5,871 nucleotides of DNA from Oscillospiraceae bacterium (GTDB lineage: Bacteria > Bacillota > Clostridia > Oscillospirales > UBA929). The position numbers and the translations under genes were made by a program. The DNA lies in contig JAISVY010000089.1 of the NCBI GenBank assembly GCA_031271325.1, forward strand, positions 1 through 5,871, read 5' to 3'. This document shows, one piece after another, positions 3,262-5,871 of this stretch. Numbering within the stretch: the stretch's first letter is position 1; each line of letters opens with the position of its first letter. The notes beneath the pieces are model-generated. The model worked only from the letters and a program-made list of their open reading frames with translations, did not search any database and had not been told where the DNA came from.

Positions 3262-5871
3262 ATGAGACAGGACAAGATGAAAACACGCGGTAAAAGGATC
3301 CTCGGCCTTATGCTCGCGGCGCTCTTGGCGCTTGGCGCGGCTCCGGCGGCGGAAGCGGCGGTGAGGCAAAACAGCGGAGCCAAAGCGCCCGCCGCGAGCC
3401 ATTCGGATGACACGGTTACGCGGTACGACCCGAGACAGTCTGCGCCGGTAAAAACGTTTGCCGCACATGTTGACGAAGGAAACTGGCGGTTTTTCGCCGA
3501 GGGTACGCCAATCGTCGTCAGAGAGAATGGCTGGATTACCAGCGTCTACGATACAGGCGGCAATCTGCTCAGCGGCGCAACCGACCTGTTCTACTATGAC
3601 ATCTACGGCGGCTGGGAGAGCGGCGACCACAACGGCGACACCTCGGTGACCGTGGAGAGCGGAACGCTTTGGTCAGTCTACGGCGGGAGTCTGGCAGGCA
3701 CGATAACCGGCAGCACGGTTGTCAGAATTGAGGGCGGCGAGGCGGATTCCGTTTTCGGCGGCTCGGGCGGTGAAGCTGCGCCGTTAGGACCGGACGATCC
3801 CCCTGCGGCACCTGCCGCAATCGCGGGCAATACATCGGTTTTTATCAGCGGCGGCAATATCAGCGGAACCGTTTACGGCGGCGGCAACAACGCGCCGGTG
3901 TCGGGTCGCGCGTCGGTGGCAGTTACCAACAGCAATTTGTATGGCACTGTCGTATTCGGCGGAGGGTTTGGCGCGAATGTGACCGGAGATACCGGCGTTC
4001 TGGTTGAAAACTCCGAAATACGGATCGTTATCGGTGGCGGCTATGACTCGGATGTCGCCGGGGATACATATGTGACCGTCAAAAACTCCGAAATTGAGCG
4101 CGTATACGGAGGCGGGGAAAACTACGCCAATGTAGAAGGCACAGCCAATGTCAGCGTAGTGAACAGCGCTGTAGATACTGTGTACGGCGGCGGGAACAAC
4201 TACGGCAGTGTCGGCGCGGCGCGCCTTACAATAGGTGAAGACGCCAGTGAAAGCGGGACTTACGGCTTTGCCGCCGCCGGCGGCATAAGCAGTATGGTGG
4301 AAGAGGACACGCGCCTTGAGATTTACGGCGGCACTTTCGGGCGTTGCGTCATTGCCGGAGGCGATGACTACAGCAACGAAACAGAGGGTCTTGTCGGAGG
4401 AAACACAGAGCTGATGATTCACGGCGGCACGTTTCACGACGCGGTTTACGGCGGCGGTTGGTTTGCCGCGGTTGAGGGCGATACCGGCATAACCGTTGAA
4501 GACGGCATGTTTCACGGCGCAGTTCTCGGCGGCGGGCGGCGCGGAACCGTTGAGGGCGGAACGGAAATGACAATTCGCGGCGGCGTATTTGAGCAGCCAA
4601 TCTGCGCGGGCGGGGATGCCGATATTGCCGTTACAGGCTCAACCGCGCTGACCGTAGACGGCGGCACGTTTTTGTGGGTCTTCGGCGGAGGCTGGCAAGC
4701 CGATGTAAACGGCGGCACCGGGGTTACCGTAAACGGCGGAACATTTACAACGCTTAGCGGCGGCGGGTGCGGATTGGGCGGCATCAACGGGAATACAAGC
4801 GTAACCGTAAACGGCGGCTCGTTTGGATGGATTTACGGAGGCGGATTGGGTGATTTCGACACCGGAACCGGCGGCGCTGTCACGGGTAACACATCGGTCA
4901 TTATCAACAACTGCGGCAATGCGGACTACGTTATCGGCGGCGGCGGTGAATACGGCGCCATTGTCGGCGGAACCGCAAACATCAAACTGAAGGGGGGAAC
5001 CGTCACTGCTGTCTACGGCGGCGGTTGGTCTGGTGATGTAATCGGCGCGGCGGTGGTGGACGTGTGGCCGGAGGCAACTATTAATCGGGTCGCCGCGGGT
5101 GCGGCGGATGAGAACTTGGCGACAGTCGGCGCGGGGTCAAAGGTCAACTACTGGCAGTATCTGACCTACGACGCGAACGGCGGCGGGGGCGGCGTCGCGC
5201 GCGGCGAGGCGATTGTAGGAACCGCGGCTGCAGCGGCGGCTTCGGCAGGGATGACGCCGCCGGATGGAAAGGTTTTCAAGGAATGGAACACCGGCGCGGA
5301 CGGTTCCGGCGACACCTACGCGCCGGGCGCTTCGGTTATCGTGCCTGAAAACGGGCTTACGCTGTACGCGGTTTGGGAGGATACGCCCGATACACTGGTG
5401 AGCGGCATTACGGTAAGCGGCGCGGGCGGCACGGCGGCGATTTCGGTCAAGGGCGCAAGCCTGCAAATGGAAGCTTTGGTTTCTCCCGCCGACGCCACGG
5501 ACAGCTCTGTTACATGGTCGGTAATCGACGGACCGGGCAGCGCGACAATCAGTGCGAGCGGTCTGCTGAAGGCGGTGACCGACGGCACTGTCACGGTTCG
5601 GGCGACGGCCAACGACGGCTCCGGCATCTACGGCGAGTGTGAGATCGCGATCAGCGGTCAGAGGGTTTCCGTCACGTCCGTAACCGTCGGCGGCGGGGCG
5701 GAAATTTCCGAAACCGGCGGTACGCTGAATCTCACGGCGAACGTACTGCCTGCGGACGCGGACGAGGCGGGCGTCAGATGGTCTGTCGCGAACAAAGACG
5801 CCTCGCTCCGAACGGCGCGGGCGGCGATTGACCAAAGCGGGGTGCTCACCGCGCTGCGAAACGGTGTCGTC
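3262..5871 (+). CDS. Secreted repeat protein with InlB-type and BIG2 domains (3' partial)
   Basis: An uninterrupted frame of 870 codons runs off the window end. Residues 1-33 form a signal peptide: a basic n-region (KTRGKR), a hydrophobic core (ILGLMLAALLALGA) and a likely cleavage after AEA or AEAA near 32-33. Residues 34-124 are a unique N-terminal part. From about 125 to 613 there are some 18 repeats of mostly 24-30 residues. They follow the pattern N/G-T-x-V-x-V-x-G-G-x-F-x-x-V-Y-G-G-G (for example VYGGG at 204-208, 281-285, 307-311, 395-399 and 584-588), probably stacking as a beta-solenoid. Residues 633-705 are a Listeria-Bacteroides/InlB B-type repeat (YDANGG, KEWNTGADGSG, LTLYAVW). 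Residues 713-798 are a BIG2 domain, and a second starts near 803. The protein is exported and likely acts at the cell surface as an adhesin or matrix-like protein. Any cell-wall anchor would lie beyond the window. Exact ligand unknown; family-level call is sure. Confidence 0.93.
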   Translation, partial: MRQDKMKTRGKRILGLMLAALLALGAAPAAEAAVRQNSGAKAPAASHSDDTVTRYDPRQSAPVKTFAAHVDEGNWRFFAEGTPIVVRENGWITSVYDTGGNLLSGATDLFYYDIYGGWESGDHNGDTSVTVESGTLWSVYGGSLAGTITGSTVVRIEGGEADSVFGGSGGEAAPLGPDDPPAAPAAIAGNTSVFISGGNISGTVYGGGNNAPVSGRASVAVTNSNLYGTVVFGGGFGANVTGDTGVLVENSEIRIVIGGGYDSDVAGDTYVTVKNSEIERVYGGGENYANVEGTANVSVVNSAVDTVYGGGNNYGSVGAARLTIGEDASESGTYGFAAAGGISSMVEEDTRLEIYGGTFGRCVIAGGDDYSNETEGLVGGNTELMIHGGTFHDAVYGGGWFAAVEGDTGITVEDGMFHGAVLGGGRRGTVEGGTEMTIRGGVFEQPICAGGDADIAVTGSTALTVDGGTFLWVFGGGWQADVNGGTGVTVNGGTFTTLSGGGCGLGGINGNTSVTVNGGSFGWIYGGGLGDFDTGTGGAVTGNTSVIINNCGNADYVIGGGGEYGAIVGGTANIKLKGGTVTAVYGGGWSGDVIGAAVVDVWPEATINRVAAGAADENLATVGAGSKVNYWQYLTYDANGGGGGVARGEAIVGTAAAAAASAGMTPPDGKVFKEWNTGADGSGDTYAPGASVIVPENGLTLYAVWEDTPDTLVSGITVSGAGGTAAISVKGASLQMEALVSPADATDSSVTWSVIDGPGSATISASGLLKAVTDGTVTVRATANDGSGIYGECEIAISGQRVSVTSVTVGGGAEISETGGTLNLTANVLPADADEAGVRWSVANKDASLRTARAAIDQSGVLTALRNGVV
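3634..5100 (+). repeat. Array of about 18 coding repeats (Y/F-G-G-G repeats)
   Basis: The GGG marker recurs at residues near 141, 166, 206, 233, 258, 283, 309, 340, 366, 397, 423, 450, 475, 500, 526, 559, 586 and 612. DNA copies share short words such as TACGGCGGCGG and ACGGCGG but are well diverged. Repeats 4-7 carry a V-x-N-S-x-I/L/V type strand before the marker, whereas most of repeats 9-17 carry G-G-T-F. Units 1, 2, 8, 9, 12 and 18 have altered markers (YGGS, FGGS, AAGG, IAGG, CAGG, AAGA). Confidence 0.85.

Noticed and set aside
3784..4515. Reverse frame of 243 residues opposite the surface gene
   Set aside because: It is antisense to the repeat array; the GGC/GCC codons keep it open. 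Its content is alanine- and valine-rich noise with no start signal.
3634..5100. CRISPR-like or tandem DNA repeat
   Set aside because: Repeat spacing is irregular, copies are diverged at DNA level, and the array lies within one intact reading frame, so it is a protein repeat.
5137..5835. Reverse frame of 232 residues opposite the InlB/BIG2 part
   Set aside because: It is very arginine-rich and antisense to well-recognised domains, so it is a composition artefact.

Overview
The window suggests a high-GC, spore-forming member of the Clostridia (Oscillospiraceae-like or a relative, known only from type of gene content). It begins with a gene for a YlbJ-type sporulation membrane protein and ends in a large secreted repeat protein with InlB-type and BIG2 domains. 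The -35/-10 boxes and ribosome binding sites are Firmicute-like. No rRNA or other phylogenetic marker is present, so the assignment rests on these gene families.

Layout. Positions 1-300 carry no convincing protein gene. They hold a candidate structured RNA closed by a perfect 8-bp stem (40-47/133-140), a strong intrinsic terminator (141-172), a second GC-rich hairpin (203-227) and a possible sigma-E-like promoter. ylbJ follows (305-1498). From about 1500 to 3260 lies a patchwork of mobile or decaying sequence. It contains a good sigma-A promoter (1569-1597), an AT-richer REP-associated tyrosine transposase (RAYT) gene (1681-2235), and the 3' fragment of an Rpn-family (PD-(D/E)XK) nuclease gene (2285-2572). 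Next come a gene-poor stretch ending in a clear terminator (2935-2968) and a possible small reverse-strand reading frame (2994-3209). From 3262 to the window end an uninterrupted frame of 870 codons encodes a secreted protein whose 3' end is cut off by the window. It has a signal peptide, about 18 glycine-rich repeats ending in Y/F-G-G-G, one Listeria-Bacteroides (InlB B) repeat, and two BIG2 domains, the second cut off.

The genes do not form one operon. ylbJ stands for sporulation. The middle block looks like a landing site for mobile elements. The large surface protein has its own ribosome binding site and probably its own transcript.

The two most interesting signals are in the middle block. 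First, the RAYT gene carries two inverted copies of a REP-like 26-base palindrome inside its own coding region, matching at 23 of 26 positions and differing by a compensatory pair. Second, the Rpn remnant has lost the nuclease part but keeps the C-terminal part, with a well-spaced Shine-Dalgarno sequence and ATG. That is the arrangement expected for an Rpn intragenic antitoxin (RpnS).
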